NCBI GenBank assembly: GCA_023105745.1
Contig: JALGQZ010000007.1
Location: 54,231,569-54,295,568, forward strand
Source of the DNA: Austropuccinia psidii
Lineage: Eukaryota; Basidiomycota; Pucciniomycetes; Pucciniales; Sphaerophragmiaceae
Direction of reading: 5' to 3'
Length of the DNA: 64,000 nucleotides
Positions 46,727 to 58,479 of this stretch are shown here, one piece after another (position 1 is the first letter of the stretch; each line of letters starts with the position of its first letter). A program made the position numbers and the translations under genes. The notes under the pieces were generated by a model. The model was given only the letters and a program-made list of their open reading frames with translations. It did no database searches and was not told the DNA's origin.

Positions 46727-48640
46727 ATATTACTATGGCTATACTCATTTGGTTTCCATTCTTTATAACTTTTTTTATTGTTAATAACCAAAAATAAAGG
46801 ATTGAATCTAGTTTCATATGAGTTCAATTGATATTTCAAAAATAATAATACATAAAATTCTCATTATGGCTTATAAATATAACAAAATTCATATTTTAAA
46901 ATTATTTTACTTCAAATTTGATCAAGTTTAAAGTATTTTACATTTTACAATCGTTAATATCAATAGTTGTCTCTTTTATTATATATAAATGAGATTCAAA
47001 TTCTTACTTATGTTTATGATTTTGTCATTTAGCTTATTATTTTATTGATACTTAGCTTAATTTTACACCCACTGAACTTAGCTCCCCAACATTTTTTCAT
47101 GTTGATCTTGAGAAATATTATATTTTGAAACAAGAAATATTTCATTTAAAATCATGATTTGTTACATATTTTAGTTTAGTAAATAGTGATATATGCTTGA
47201 GGTATGACAATACAGTTCATCCTCACACATTTATTATTTAGGAGGGCTAAGAGATGAACTCATCCATCTTTTCTTAATAATTATGGAGTAAGATTTATGA
47301 ATGGATTATGATTATCAATTGATACAATGCAAGTTGTTTTTCTTTCATTTGATAATATACGTACCTTACACATGTCATTCATAATTTTTCAAATTTAAAT
47401 ATCAAGTTTTATGAGATTCACTTAATATCTCCAAAGCCCTTTTTCTCACAATTCTGACCACTATGAAATACTTTCAACCATTTTGAATAATAAAGTTGGG
47501 ATTCTGTTAATATGTAAATTTGAATTCTGATTCTTTTAAACTTCAAATCTTCATTCTTTATTTTCTTTTCCATATGATTTTGCCTTTTTCTTAAAATTCA
47601 CAAATCAATCAATCTTTTTGTAACCAAAAATTCTACATTTTAATTACTTTTTAGAAATGATTAAGGTTTCTAGGATTGAAATTTTGGAAATTTTACAAAC
47701 AACAACATCAGAGATTTAAAAATAATAAAAATTAAGCTCATAATGTGAGCATAAGAGTATCTGTGTTATAGAAAAAATATTTTTTGTGGAATTTTTTTAT
47801 TGTAAATTTTAAAATTCCAATTCTTTTTATCAAAAAGTTAAAATTTGCAAAGATTATAAGTTTTGACTATGAAACAATAAGTAAAAATTACTAATATTTG
47901 ACTTATTGTATTATTAATTTCCTAATTTTAATGAGAAATAAAGTTGAAAATGATTATAATAATAAAGAATTATTATAATTAAAGCGTAAAAATGATTATA
48001 ATATAATAAAATAAATATATTGATATATTTATGGCAATTTATTAATGTTACCAACAATTAATAAATGTGTAAAAAATTATTATTTACTAATAAATAACAA
48101 TTTATAACAATAATATTACCAATATCAAAGTTATATATTAATATAAATAATATTTATATTAATACTAGAATTATTATCAATAATAATACAGAAAAATATT
48201 ATAATAAGAGAAAATAACTTACTTTTAACAATTAAAAAAATAATTTTGAATAAATTTACACCTAAGAACTTAAAGACAAATTATTTAAATTGTATCTACA
48301 ATTAAAAGTAGTTAAGATTACAAATTTTACTATTTTTACATGGATTTAGAGATTTTAGGAGAATTTAAAAAAATACAATAAAAATTTGATGTAATCAAAT
48401 ATAAAATAAAGCCTTTTTCTTCAAGAATAAAAGAATTTTACTTTAAATAATAAAGAAATTTACCTTTTATTTAATGTTTTTGTTGCATCTCAGAGGGAAA
48501 TCAAGGAAGAAGGGGTCCTTTTAGAGTAAAGACCTTTCCTTCTAGTGACCAGATACCCTCTAGTAAATTGTTACTGATGTTATCCACTGAAATTTATTAA
48601 TATTTTAAGGTTTGGTGATTATTACATCATTTTTAAACCT
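46727..48640. other. AT-rich stretch, nothing recognised
   Basis: No gene or repeat pair was noticed. Much of 47870-48200 consists of TTATAATA/AATAAT words. Confidence 0.55.
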
Positions 48641-48980
48641 TTTTATCTCATTATTACACTATTTTTTAGAGTTATCACTATAGCTCTAATTTTCTGGCAT
48701 AATAAGCTTTTAAAATGGGTTAATTTCGTGTATTATAGTAGCTTTAATCATAAAATACTAATATCCACAAGTTTTATCTGTAATTCAACTTTTAAGCTTA
48801 AAATAAGATTTTTTATCTCATTATTACACTATTTTTTAGAGTTATCACTATAGCTCTAATTTTCTGACATCATAAGCTTTTAAAATGGGTTAATTTCGTG
48901 TATTATAGTAGCTTTAATCATAAAATACTAATATCCACAAGTTTTATCTGTAATTCAACTGTTAAGCTTAAAATAAGATT
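48641..48980. repeat. 170-bp tandem duplication
   Basis: Copy 1 is 48641-48810 and copy 2 is 48811-48980, head to tail. Only about three base differences are visible (for example CTGGCATAATAAG against CTGACATCATAAG). The low divergence points to a recent duplication. Confidence 0.92.
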
Positions 48981-50981
48981 AGAGTTATTGATCATAAATG
49001 ATCATTTTTAAGCCTTGACTTTGATCATTAATACTTTTTGAGTTTTTTACACTACAGAAATTCAGAGAGTGAATTCTAATAATTTGGAATGTCCTTACCA
49101 ACCTTCAAGAGGATTTTATTGAATCATTAAAACTCTATTCTTGATGATTTTTCTTGTAGCTCATCTTTTTTGTCAAAATTTACTATTTTGGACTTCAAAC
49201 CATGATTTCATAGGGTTTTACCTGAAATATCATAGTGGAAGCTACATAATTCTTCACTTATAAACTGGTAGAATCCGTCTATATACTTTTTTTCTAAATT
49301 TGGACCACTTTTAAGTTAAATTGGTCAACAGCTATTGCTATTTCACCCAATCTCCCCTTATACGTTTTAACATTGTTTATAGCTTTCCAAATAAAGCTTA
49401 TATATCTATCCTTATGGTTATTTTGTGGTAACTTTCTTTTTGAATAAGCTCTTTGTCATTTGTAATTCAAAAACTATGAGCTCAAAACCATCAATATATG
49501 CATTGATCATAAAAATGCATATATTTAGGTTATCTCAGTAAGTATTGGATCTACAGATATGACATAAAAGAGTCATATATGTAGTTTCCAATGTGTAATC
49601 CAATGGTGTATTTCATTTCACATGTTTATCCATTTCTTTCTGAGATAATAAAGAATTTATGCTTTTTTTATGGCATTTTTACTTGTTTTAAGATTACCAT
49701 TTCAATTAAAATTTTTGTGAATTTTTTTTGTGACCTTTTTGGATATGTGGTCATATCTCAAAGGCTCACAAAGCTTTATTATAGAATTTGACACCTAAAA
49801 TTTTGAATAAAATATGAATTTAATTTACTATCTTCTTTTTTAAAATTACCTTTGAAAGCTTTTAAATTGAAACTTTATAGTTCTAATATTAAACAATAAG
49901 CTCTTAAGCATATTCAATAATTAAATACTTTGAAGTTTTTCATAAATTCTACATGTTTCTTAATACATCTATATATCTGGTTTGACTCATTATTTTTAAT
50001 TTCTTCTCTTTTTATATCTTTTCTCAAAAATTAGACCTTAATCTTTTTTTTCTTTGTCTTTTTCTTTTTGCTGATTTTAATAATCTTGTTTTATTTAGAT
50101 ATTACTCAAAAAAAATATTTTTCAAATTTACTTCTAAAAATATATTTAATATTAATTTCAATTTTTCTTATCACATTTTTTAGCATATATTTTTCTTTAT
50201 GATTTATATTATCATTTTGATTAAGATTTTAATTATAAATTACTCCCTAATTAATCTAATCTTAAACATTTTCCTTTTTTTTCTTATGTTTTTTTATGTT
50301 TATTTTTATAATCCTTTTATTTGTTAAAACCTTTGTTGTTTTTCAAGAAGGAAAATTTCTTGATTTAACTTTTTTTTTTGACTCAAAAAATAACCTCATT
50401 GAATTAAAAACTTGAAAATTCAATATATCTTTTTTATATCTTTGAAATAATTAACTTCCTTTTTTTCTTCAAATTATATAACCTTTCTTTATATCTTAAA
50501 TGCCTTGAATATCCTTTCTATAAACTTTATCATGAGTTTAAACTTTTATTTTTTTTGTCTTTTATTAAAATCATAAATTTTAAGGTTTTTTTTCCTTACC
50601 TATGATCTTTAAAATTAATTCATGGATTGTTATTATTAATTTTTTGAATTCATTTAGTTAATCATTTCTGATTTTTTTAAATTTCATACTTTTTTTAAAA
50701 GAAATATTTAACTCAACATTTCTTTAAACCTCTTCGACTCATGAGAGTTAAATCAAATTAACCACGTACATTCATATCATGATGATCTCCTTGTAATTTT
50801 GGAAGTTTGTGATTTCTTTTTTGATCACTTAGTGATCTAAATAAAGTTTGTGGCGTAACGATCAGGACAAATTCTTTTCTCACAATGTTTATAAAGCATA
50901 GTATCACATTTTTGATTTGTGAGATCTTGGTTTTCAGACTTTTTCACAAACAATTCAACCACTGTTTTGCAGATCTGCCAT
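48981..50981. other. AT-rich stretch, nothing recognised
   Basis: No protein-like frame was found. 50000-50700 is an almost pure T-rich run with scattered C. 50740-50900 begins to rise in GC toward the host-gene island. Confidence 0.5.
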
Positions 50982-51373
50982 TCATTCTGACTTTGCTTGC
51001 AGCCTTTTTGAAATACCTAAACCTTCATCAAAGACTTCATTCCTCAACCATAAGTTAATGGCCGTCGTCTCTGAACTAAAGTTGGATGGGAGTAGGATAC
51101 ATAGGTTGTAAAAACTGTTTACCATTGATGGATTGAGATTCGACGCATCCAACTCATTGTATTCAAAAGCAATAGATACACGCATCTTTCGCAAAAACTC
51201 AAGAGTTTAACCTGGCCTTGGTGAAATTTGAGTATAGGGCATGTTGGTTTGAGGCTTAATTCGGGGTCGTTAATGTTGACTAAAACTACGTTTAACAAAA
51301 AACACGCCTTGGTTGAATAACAATTCAGGTATTGCTTTACATTAGGTTGACAAGAATCAATGATGCTGCCCAA
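50982..51373 (-). other. Possible hypothetical coding remnant downstream of the Mrp51 gene
   Basis: Two overlapping minus frames (50982-51194 and 51119-51373) lie in sequence less AT-rich than its surroundings. One reads NAVNLW-like text in TTAINLWLRNEVFDEGLGIS; the other reads SLKPTCPILKFHQGQVKLL. I do not recognise either. They lack start context or neighbours that would support a gene. They could be part of the 3' region of the Mrp51 locus, or a degraded gene. Confidence 0.2.
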
Positions 51374-51587
51374 AAAAGGTTTCTTTGTTTATGATTAGTC
51401 TTGTATTCTTTTCTAAAAAAAACAAAACACGTTTTGACAAGCTGTTTTTACCAAAACTCGATTGTTTTAATAGCCTTATTTAAAACGCCATTTCTAAACT
51501 AATTCAATATAATGATAGTTAGCTTGAGTGAAACTCCCAAAAAATATATTTGCGAAATTTTTAAGTGAAAAGCCTTTTGACTAGTTT

Positions 51588-53093
51588 TTAAGATGGCCTT
51601 TCCACCAAATCTTTCAAAACTTTCATCAGTTGATCATTTTCAATTTGACTCATTCTCCCCTTTTCATTTTTTGAAACGCTTGAGGCTTTAGAGTCGTTAG
51701 AGTCGTGAGAACTATCAGGCGATGATAAACTGAAAGGAGAGGAAGAGGACTGAAGAGTGCGCGAAACCGAGCTGAGGAAGTCCAATACAATGGTACCCTG
51801 TCGCTTAGGTGGATCACTTCCTACCCACTGCCTGCTTCCTATCTTGGCAGTAGCATTTACCCGGGTAGCATCACTCTGACCACTCTCACGAAGGATTACC
51901 TTGAGCCTGTTGGGACGAAGAGCTCGCGGCCGGTTTCGTGGGTCGGTATATTGAACGGGCTGATCAGCTTGGCTATTGAATCCTTGAAAGTCATGATCTA
52001 GAGGTACGTCGTACGGATCTATAGCGGCTGACTCGACTCTAAATTTCGCTTTGCCTTGATCAATGTTATGATAACCGTTGACATCGGGCTCAAAAGACGT
52101 GCACGGAAGATCGATGTGTGAAGAGCGTTGGATAGAGCTAACGATACCGGCAAAGCTGGCTGTCTGTCTATTAAATTTCAAATCAGCTTGGTCGAGGACT
52201 CGGCCAGGAATGGATGGGGTTAGGCGTTCGTTGTGCAGTTTATCGAAATGTGCATAATTTAAGCCGAGATTAGGATGGGTCAAGGGCAGAATCGAAAGGT
52301 TGGATTGATCAACCGGTTCAGCATTAGCGACATAAGCCAGAAAGTCCTCGAGGTCTTTTATAATTCGGTCTGGGTTGCCTTGTGCATATTGATAAAGATC
52401 AATTGTGACGGGAGGTTTTTGATCGGAAGAATTTGGCGAGACTGGCAGCATTGATGACCGATGAGTTCACATTGATGAAAACAGAAAAAAAAGCTCCTTA
52501 CGACTTGTAGAATCTGCTCTTCGCCTCTCTTTGGCCTCAAGGAAAGCTTTAAACTGGTCTCTTCTAGTCCGCATCACATCAAGAAACTTTTCAAATTCGC
52601 CTTGATACATTGACCAAATGTGCTTTGGGGGCCTCTTTTCATACTGCCGGTTGGATGATGATTGGACTTGAGAAGGCTTGGGTGCAATCGTATCAAGATG
52701 GGCAGACTCCCGGCTGCCTTGATCAAACCAACTGAACTCAATTCGAATAGGACCTGGTTCGGAGGATAAATTAGACGACGGCGCATGGTTCTTTCTAGCC
52801 GTGACCACTCCGACTTGGATCTGATTCCACATCTTGACGAGGGAAGTCTGGGGGGAAGCTGAGCGATAATCAATCTGTCGATAGGCCGTGTCCAAAGACT
52901 TCAATCTAATCCATGGCGACCTTGCGCTGAGCTTGGTTGGCAGCGAACGCTTGAGTCCAAACTCCCGATGATGGTTGAGATAGCCATTGTAAGAAGTATA
53001 GACTTGCTCTAGCTTCGGATCGACGCTGCCGACCACTTTGGACTCCCTCAATAGCTTGGAGAAATGTGAAGCCGGTGCTTTCAGATTGGACAT
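51588..53093 (-). CDS. MRP51: Mitochondrial ribosomal protein, Mrp51/bS1m family
   Basis: Exon 1 is 52502-53093 and exon 2 is 51588-52441, joined over a 60-bp GTAAGG..CCAG intron, giving 481 aa. The start is the ATG opening MSNLKAPASHFSKLLRESK; frames upstream have no closer ATG. The N-terminal block SHFSKLLRESK, DPKLEQVYTSY, REFGLKRSLPTK, PWIRLKSLD is the conserved start of fungal Mrp51. Later HPNLGLNY and IPGRVLDQ match the THPSAGLSY and VPARVL motifs. Mrp51 is part of the mitochondrial small ribosomal subunit and was first studied for translation of COX1/COX2 mRNAs. The C-terminus is serine-rich and low complexity. The frame is intact and its base composition is far richer in GC than all surroundings, as expected of a host gene among transposons. 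No partner gene is adjacent. Confidence 0.82.
52442..52501 (-). other. Intron of the Mrp51 gene
   Basis: The donor is GTAAGG and the acceptor TGCCAG, 60 bp. Splicing joins ADSTS to LSPNSSDQKPP in frame and removes an in-frame stop. Confidence 0.85.
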
Positions 53094-53430
53094 GCCGACG
53101 GTGGCGAAAGGAGCCAAAGAAGAATCCCGAGGAGAAAGCCACCGAGCCTGAATCCAAGCCCCATGGACGAAGCACCGTGAGATTTCCTGTATCGGCTGAG
53201 GGACGAGGTTTCTCCACCCGCCAGCTGACCTTATCCAGCATGAGCATGGTAGAGTATGGCCAATTCACTCCACTTCCACACGTGGATGGGGTATTGGAAC
53301 AGATACTGATGCTCTTGCATGAGAAAACTACACGATGACCAGTCACAAAACTTATACAGTTATTCACAAAAGGCAAATTTGGGACACTTGCAAAATCACC
53401 AGGCTTGAAGGTGGAAAAAGTCAAAAATAA
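53094..53430 (-). promoter_or_regulatory. GC-richer region upstream of the Mrp51 gene
   Basis: The GC-rich island continues about 340 bp beyond the start codon, then drops sharply. It probably contains the 5' untranslated region and promoter. A plus-strand frame ending at 53338 (RFPVSAEGRGFSTRQLTLSS and following) has protein-like composition but no ATG at its beginning and overlaps the Mrp51 start. A divergent exon cannot be excluded. No TATA or initiator could be assigned. Confidence 0.4.
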
Positions 53431-55330
53431 TGGAAATTCTTCAGCTCAAAGACTTACATGAAGGCTTAATAAATAAGCTTGAAATAAGTTAGATAAAGCT
53501 ATAATGAACTTTAAAAGGAATATATTCTTAATGAGCTCATGAAGCTTTTGAAGATTTGAGGTATCTTTTCCATTTCATTAAGCCTTTCAAGCACTAATTT
53601 TGGTCGAATATGGATACAAAAGCAAGGGATAACGATTTTAACAGGGATTTCTAGCGACTCTTGGGGCTTTCTCAATTAAGGGTAGGTACCATAGTACCTC
53701 ATAGCTAATCTAAAGCATCACCCAAAAAGGGCTTGTAGCAGTGCAAAATTATTGTGATGGCTCAACCTCTTCTTCAATAAAGAATACATCACTTTTTAGC
53801 TTGGGACTATAAATAACTATGTTATAAGGTTATATCACATGGAATATATAGAATAATTAAACTTCTTTTGATATATTCACTTAATTTTGTATTCATTTCT
53901 TTGGGGAAGAAGGTGAAAAACTCAAGATATCCCTTCCCATATACCTAAAAAGACCTGAGTGAGATTTTCTCAAATAATTAATTCTGAATGACTTGTGGTT
54001 GGAGCTTCCTTCTTCCTGGTTTGTTTATGCTTGAGTTTGGTTGAGTAAATAATTGGATAATATTTATCTACTTTTGTTATAAAAACATAAAGAATATCTG
54101 ATGAATGTCAACAACTGAGAATGAGAGAAAAATCAAATATCTTTTTGCTTGATACATTTTGCATTTTTTTTAATTAACAAGTTGCGCCTAAAATTAATGT
54201 TAGTTTTGAAAAATCCACGCCTTTTTTCACTTATAGAGTTCTTTCGATGTGGCTACCAAGGTAGATCGTAGAATCAAATAGTAACATATTTATATTATGT
54301 ACTCTTGTTTTATATTTCTCAAGATATTGATACTTGATAGTTTTTTTTTCTGAAATCATATGTATTATATTGTTTTAGTACAAAGAAAACCATTTTAATA
54401 GCATTAATTTTTTAATTATCAAAATTACTTCTACGTGTTGTTTTGGTACAGGGGTTCCGGTCAGTAAGTTTTCCACCATCAAGCAAGCAAGCTTTTTTCA
54501 ACTCTTGAACCTTGAAGTAAACAAAGAGTCTTGAGGTAGCTTTAATATTACAGAACCAATAGATCAGACCAATGTAATATATGAAAGAAGAAATATGCCT
54601 TTGAAAAATTTCATCAAAGACCTACAGCAGAAGAAATAACAGATGAAGATGAGAAAAAGGAAACACTTTAGAAAGCTTAAGAGATTGAAAAAAAGATAAG
54701 TGAATAGCCTGTTTTGGAATAAAACAATTATAACCCCTTTTCAAAGCTATGATAATTGATATTTGAAGGTATATGATCAATATTTAGTACCAAACAATGA
54801 AGTAAGCTTAATTACGATATTAATAAATTTCAATTATAAAATAATAAATCTTAATATTTATGGAATAATGAGAATTAAGAAAATAAAGCATCTCGAAGCT
54901 TTGATAATGGAGCTTATCAAAGTGAAATGAAAAAATAATGAAGTATTTGATTTGGATTAAATTTTCAGGAATAATTAGTTGATATTGAAAGAAAAATTTG
55001 TATAAATAGGACTTTAATACAAATCTCTTGTTTTTGTAATAAAGAAAAAGGCAGTTTGGAAAAAAAAGTGAAAACAATAACATAGAATTGAAATAATAAA
55101 AGTGGTTCTTGTAAGACTTTTATGAAGCTTATTCATAATCATATACTAAATTAATGAATCAATTTCAAAAAGGTTTGGATCTCTATATATACTGATATAT
55201 ATCAGATGATGCTGATTAATAAATTCTTAATGTAGTATAAAAGAGATGATTTTAGTATTTAACTTAACAAAATGCGCTGAAGAAAAAGGAACACAAAATA
55301 TAAAGATTGATAAAGAAAGTGTTTTCAAAG
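53431..55330. other. AT-rich stretch, nothing recognised
   Basis: No coding frame and no repeat partner was noticed. The sequence returns to the AT-rich background right after the Mrp51 island. Confidence 0.5.
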
Positions 55331-56760
55331 AAATATATATGTTAGACACTTGAGAGGTGTCAGGTTCAGTCTATGTAGAAGCAGTAATTAGGCTATTTAC
55401 AGCTTTAACTTTAACTGTGACACATGATAAAATATTTAAAATAAAGGTATTGATAGAGAATAAGGATTTGATAATAAAATTTAAAGGGCTTTACTATTAT
55501 AAAATAGTGCTGGTGAGCGCTGTTGAAAGCACTGGGTGCAGCTTTACCTGTTGGATGACAATAATAAAGACTACAATAATTAATATTATAGTTATACCTG
55601 GTTATTTTCCAAGAGTATAAATGTTTTTGACAGTTTTACTATGTAGGAATTTGAGAGCAGGATGTGGAAAGCTTGTGGAAAGGCTACTAGACCTGTAGAT
55701 GTAGAGGAAGTGAAGATTTTTCACTCTCTGAGACAGGCTTGTGGTTTGCAAAAGGCCTGTATAGCCTGTATTGGGCTCAGATGTGGTTTTGAAACCACAT
55801 CTGGGCAGTTTTCACCAATACAGGGTAAAAATTTTCATCTGGGGACCACATAGCCTTCTTCTGACGTGTATGACATGTAGAATGCTGTATAGAAACTGTA
55901 TAGGACCCCAGTAATGACTTACTTATGAGGTATTGAAGTATAAACATGCTTCTTCATCTGTTTGACACCTCATAATCATGGTTATGGGATATTCTCCCAT
56001 GGTAAGGCTGTATTGGCCAAAATGTGCAATTTTGACCTTAAAACAGCCATAAATTTGTCAGTTCTTGAGATATCAACCTGGAAATTTCTTCAGTGTGTAG
56101 CCCTGTATGTGTTCTACACAATGGTACCTTATTTGATATGGCTATCATTAAATATGGCAAAGTTGTCCCATGTACAAGATATTTTGTACATATGTGTGTT
56201 TTAGGCAAAAGCTCTATTGGGCTTGTTTGCCCCATAACTTTTGTTCTAGTTGAGATACAAGAAAATGGATGACACCATCAGATATCCCTAATTTTGCTCT
56301 TTCCAAAAATACCCCACTTTAGGTATCTCACACTAAAGCTGTAGAAGTTAGATTAGAGGTGAATGTTTTGTTCAACCTTATTTGGCCTGAATTTGGTCAT
56401 AACTTCAGTAATACTGGTGCTATCTCAGTTTGGCTGGTACCATTGGATATCCCTGACTTGGAGCTTCATTTTTAATACCCATTTGATGGGGTTAAGCCTC
56501 TTACTCTGTATTTCAGATGAGAGGTGAAAATTAAGGTTTATGCTCAGCAACAACTTTGAGCAGGAATAACTTTGTTATTCTTTGTCCTATGATGATGGGA
56601 CTTGTATATTTGGAAAGGGGTGAGTTTCCTCTTTCTTTTGATACCTTTTGAGCTAATTTGGCTCAGCTCCATGTTTTGGTGGTATCTTGGCTATACCATT
56701 GGTTTATGGTATTTTGGCTGTCATGCTTGTGCTCTGGTTTTGAGTCACAGGCTGACAAGA
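55331..56760 (+). repeat. Copy of an unknown repeat family, ending at GAGTCACAGGCTGACA
   Basis: This is a segment of more even base composition. Its last ~300 bp (56455-56760) match the reverse complement of 63695-64000, with shared blocks GATGAGAGGTGAAAATTAAG, CCATTGGTTTATG and TTTGAGTCACAGGCTGA. Both copies end at the same place, so this is a real element end. The left limit is a guess. No protein is visible. It contains a strong hairpin (55765-55824). Confidence 0.6.
55765..55824. repeat. Compound hairpin
   Basis: Outer arms CCTGTATTGG (55765-55774) and CCAATACAGG (55815-55824) enclose perfect 12-bp inner arms CAGATGTGGTTT and AAACCACATCTG (55778-55789, 55792-55803) with a 2-nt loop. Confidence 0.85.
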
Positions 56761-57520
56761 GGAAAAATAAATAAATAAATAAATAAAAAATTCATGAGAA
56801 GAATAAAAATCACCCAATTTATCAAGAGAGAAATTCAAGAAAGAACTGAAGATTAGGAGTAAAAACATCACATGAAAATCAAAATTTCTGAATTTAACTT
56901 AAAAGCCCAACATTATCAGTTTGGATTAATTGTTCATTTTCTTTATAAAGAATACTGATATTTAATCACAATGAAGAGAAGTATCCAAAAATATTTTTCC
57001 TTATCAAATCTGTATCATTGGCAAGGAATTTATTTCCTTATGCTTTACCCATATGAGCTTAATGAGGAGCTGAATGAAATGATGAATGAGCTTATAGCTT
57101 CATATATCATTCTATCTTTGGGAATTGAATCATTAGTTGTGATTTTGTTTTTTTTTTAAATTACAAAGTCCCAAAAAGATTGATATTTAATAAAAAAAGG
57201 TTTCTGGCTGAATTTACCTTTTAAATGATTTTTTATAGAATACCCTGTTTTGAAAGTTATGTTTTTCATGTATTCTCATTGCAAATTTAATTATTAAAGT
57301 TTTTTTGATAGAATAATTTTGTAGAATAATTTCCTCTCTTATTTCATATAATTGTAAATATTTCTTTTTACATAATTTAACATTTTTTTGTGAGAAATAA
57401 GTAAAGAATAACAAAAAATGAAAAAAATAAATAAAAATAAATAAAAATAAACAAAAATAAAAAGAAATAAAAATAAATAAAATAAAAAAATAAAAATAAA
57501 TAAATAAAAATAAATGAAAA
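56761..57520. other. AT-rich stretch leading into the A9T array
   Basis: There is a short AAAT microsatellite at about 56765-56788. From about 57410 to 57520 irregular AAAAAT/AAAT units grade into the regular array. No gene is visible. Confidence 0.6.
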
Positions 57521-58331
57521 TAAAAAAAAATAAAAAAAAATAAAAAAAAATAAAAAAAATAAAAAAAAATAAAAAAAAATAAAAAAAAATAAAAAAAAAT
57601 AAAAAAAAATAAAAAAAAATAAAAAAAAATAAAAAAAAATAAAAAAAAATAAAAAAAAATAAAAAAAAATAAAAAAAAATAAAAAAAAATAAAAAAAAAT
57701 AAAAAAAAATAAAAAAAAATAAAAAAAAATAAAAAAAAATAAAAAAAAATAAAAAAAAATAAAAAAAAAATAAAAAAAAATAAAAAAAAAATAAAAAAAA
57801 ATAAAAAAAAATAAAAAAAAATAAAAAAAAATAAAAAAAAATAAAAAAAAATAAAAAAAAATAAAAAAAAATAAAAAAAAATAAAAAAAAATAAAAAAAA
57901 ATAAAAAAAAATAAAAAAAAATAAAAAAAAATAAAAAAAAATAAAAAAAAATAAAAAAAAATAAAAAAAAATAAAAAAAAATAAAAAAAAATAAAAAAAA
58001 ATAAAAAAAAATAAAAAAAAATAAAAAAAAATAAAAAAAAATAAAAAAAAATAAAAAAAAATAAAAAAAAATAAAAAAAAATAAAAAAAAATAAAAAAAA
58101 ATAAAAAAAAATAAAAAAGAATAAAAAAAAATAAAAAAAAATAAAAAAAAATAAAAAAAAATAAAAAAAAATAAAAAAAAATAAAAAAAAATAAAAAAAA
58201 ATAAAAAAAAATAAAAAAAAATAAAAAAAAATAAAAAAAAATAAAAAAAAATAAAAAAAAATAAAAAAAAATAAAAAAAAATAAAAAAAAATAAAAAAAA
58301 ATAAAAAAAAATAAAAAAAAATAAAAAAAAA
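57521..58331. repeat. Minisatellite of about 80 A9T units
   Basis: A strict 10-bp period TAAAAAAAAA runs for about 810 bp. Only a few units deviate (one A8 near 57555, A10 units near 57765 and 57785, one A-to-G near 58119). The long frames it generates on the minus strand (FFIFFYFFLF repeats) are artefacts of the repeat. Confidence 0.95.
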
Positions 58332-58458
58332 TAATCAAATAATAAAGAAGAAAAATTTAAATTGAAAAAGAAAACCAAAATTTGGAAAAAAAAATAATCA
58401 AATAATACAGAAGAAAAATTTAAATTGAAAAAGAAAACCAAAATTTGGAAAAAAAAAA
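58332..58458. repeat. 63-bp tandem duplication at the edge of the A9T array
   Basis: Two head-to-tail copies begin TAATCAAATAATA (58332 and 58395) and each ends CCAAAATTTGG plus a short A run. They differ at about one base (AATAAAGAAG against AATACAGAAG). Confidence 0.88.
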
Positions 58459-58479
58459 ATATTTTTACTTCTGATAAAA

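Noticed and set aside
53066..53338. Plus-strand frame of about 90 residues at the Mrp51 start
   Set aside because: It opens with GTG rather than ATG, overlaps the Mrp51 coding start and lies in a GC-rich island where several frames are open. Kept only as a remark.
57214..58441. Two long minus-strand frames of more than 350 residues rich in Phe, Ile, Tyr and Leu
   Set aside because: They are translations of the A9T satellite on its T-rich strand and have no real protein composition.
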